A stretch of 41,400 nt of DNA from Desulfobacterales bacterium (GTDB lineage Bacteria; Desulfobacterota; Desulfobacteria; Desulfobacterales; RPRI01), in the NCBI GenBank assembly GCA_020052975.1, contig JAGVOC010000168.1, positions 1-41,400 of the forward strand. The letters are read 5' to 3'. Shown here piece by piece: positions 41,302 to 41,400 of this stretch. Within the stretch, counting starts at the first letter, position 1, and every line of letters starts with the position of its first letter. Under the pieces are notes generated by a model, which was not told the origin of the DNA, ran no database searches, and saw nothing but the letters and a program-made list of their open reading frames with translations. Both the position numbers and the translations under genes were made by a program.

Positions 41302-41400
41302 GAGACCTTTGCACAACCTCCCCCAACAGTCACAAAATATCATGCCTAAATGCAAGAGTAAAAAGTGACAAGTCAGACATCAAAATATCTCAGAAACACA
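41302..41400. mobile_element. Possible left end of an insertion sequence continuing beyond the window
   Basis: From 41302 the sequence GAGACCTTTGCACAACC resembles the terminal repeat of some IS families, and the bases after it (to 41400) look like a non-coding leader. It lies about 55 bases beyond the point where the DUF4258-like frame ends, which would explain that truncation. No transposase is visible in the window, and the opposite end cannot be checked. Confidence 0.3.

Noticed and set aside
1..41400. CRISPR arrays, tRNA or rRNA genes, phage genes
   Set aside because: None were seen on reading either strand; there are no regularly spaced repeats and no recognisable structural RNA genes.

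Overview
The window is almost entirely one polysaccharide (O-antigen, capsule or exopolysaccharide type) biosynthesis locus. About 39 genes, all on the minus strand, are packed tightly from about 40.2 kb down to the left edge, where the last gene runs out of the window. A Wzx-type flippase, a Wzy-type polymerase, several glycosyltransferases, heptose-activation genes and many nucleotide-sugar enzymes suggest a Gram-negative-type envelope and Wzy-dependent assembly. The base composition is moderate, and very AT-rich over the glycosyltransferase/polymerase core (about 12.8-20.6 kb). Remnants of a REP-associated transposase and a DUF4258/YgiT pair at the right end are of kinds common in Desulfobacterota, Nitrospirota and anammox planctomycetes. 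The lineage is a weak inference only.

Layout in the direction of transcription (right to left). 41.4-40.25 kb is a scarred boundary: a possible insertion-sequence end, a truncated DUF4258 toxin-like remnant overlapping an intact YgiT-type zinc-finger gene, and a frameshifted, N-terminally truncated transposase. 40.2-31.0 kb is sugar module A: an SDR epimerase, HddC-like nucleotidyltransferase, HddA-like GHMP kinase, a pyruvate-dehydrogenase-type E1 alpha/E1 beta pair without E2 or E3, a radical SAM protein, a GDP-fucose-synthase-like reductase, a ColD/RfbH-like PLP enzyme with His in place of the catalytic Lys, and a methyltransferase. 30.7-29.4 kb is the flippase. 29.3-20.7 kb is sugar module B, resembling nonulosonic acid synthesis: a cytidylyltransferase-HAD phosphatase fusion, a NeuB-like synthase lacking its SAF domain, two Gfo/Idh/MocA oxidoreductases, a DegT aminotransferase, a second cytidylyltransferase, a methyltransferase, a TIM-barrel isomerase/epimerase and an SDR. 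20.6-12.8 kb is the assembly core: a second radical SAM protein, a GT-B-like transferase candidate, GT2, Wzy, a GT11 fucosyltransferase, FkbM methyltransferase and GT2. A 213-bp MITE-like element lies at 12.5-12.7 kb. 12.45-3.8 kb is sugar module C: an SDR epimerase, HddA-like kinase, a UDP-glucose-dehydrogenase homologue lacking the catalytic cysteine, SDR, Gfo/Idh, nucleotidyltransferase, SDR epimerase, SIS isomerase, GmhB-like phosphatase and a transaldolase. 3.8-0 kb holds a GT4 glycosyltransferase, a DUF362 protein, WecB and a partial SDR.

Together the genes appear to make at least three unusual activated sugars, which are assembled, fucosylated and methylated, flipped and polymerised. 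The most novel-looking part is module A. There a ThDP E1 pair is translationally coupled to heptose-kinase and radical-SAM genes and sits near a 3-dehydratase-like enzyme. This suggests a two-carbon-branched deoxy sugar, chemically analogous to yersiniose but using an E1-type heterodimer. That function is inference. The second candidate is module C, where a dehydrogenase without its thiol nucleophile sits among heptose genes with a transaldolase.
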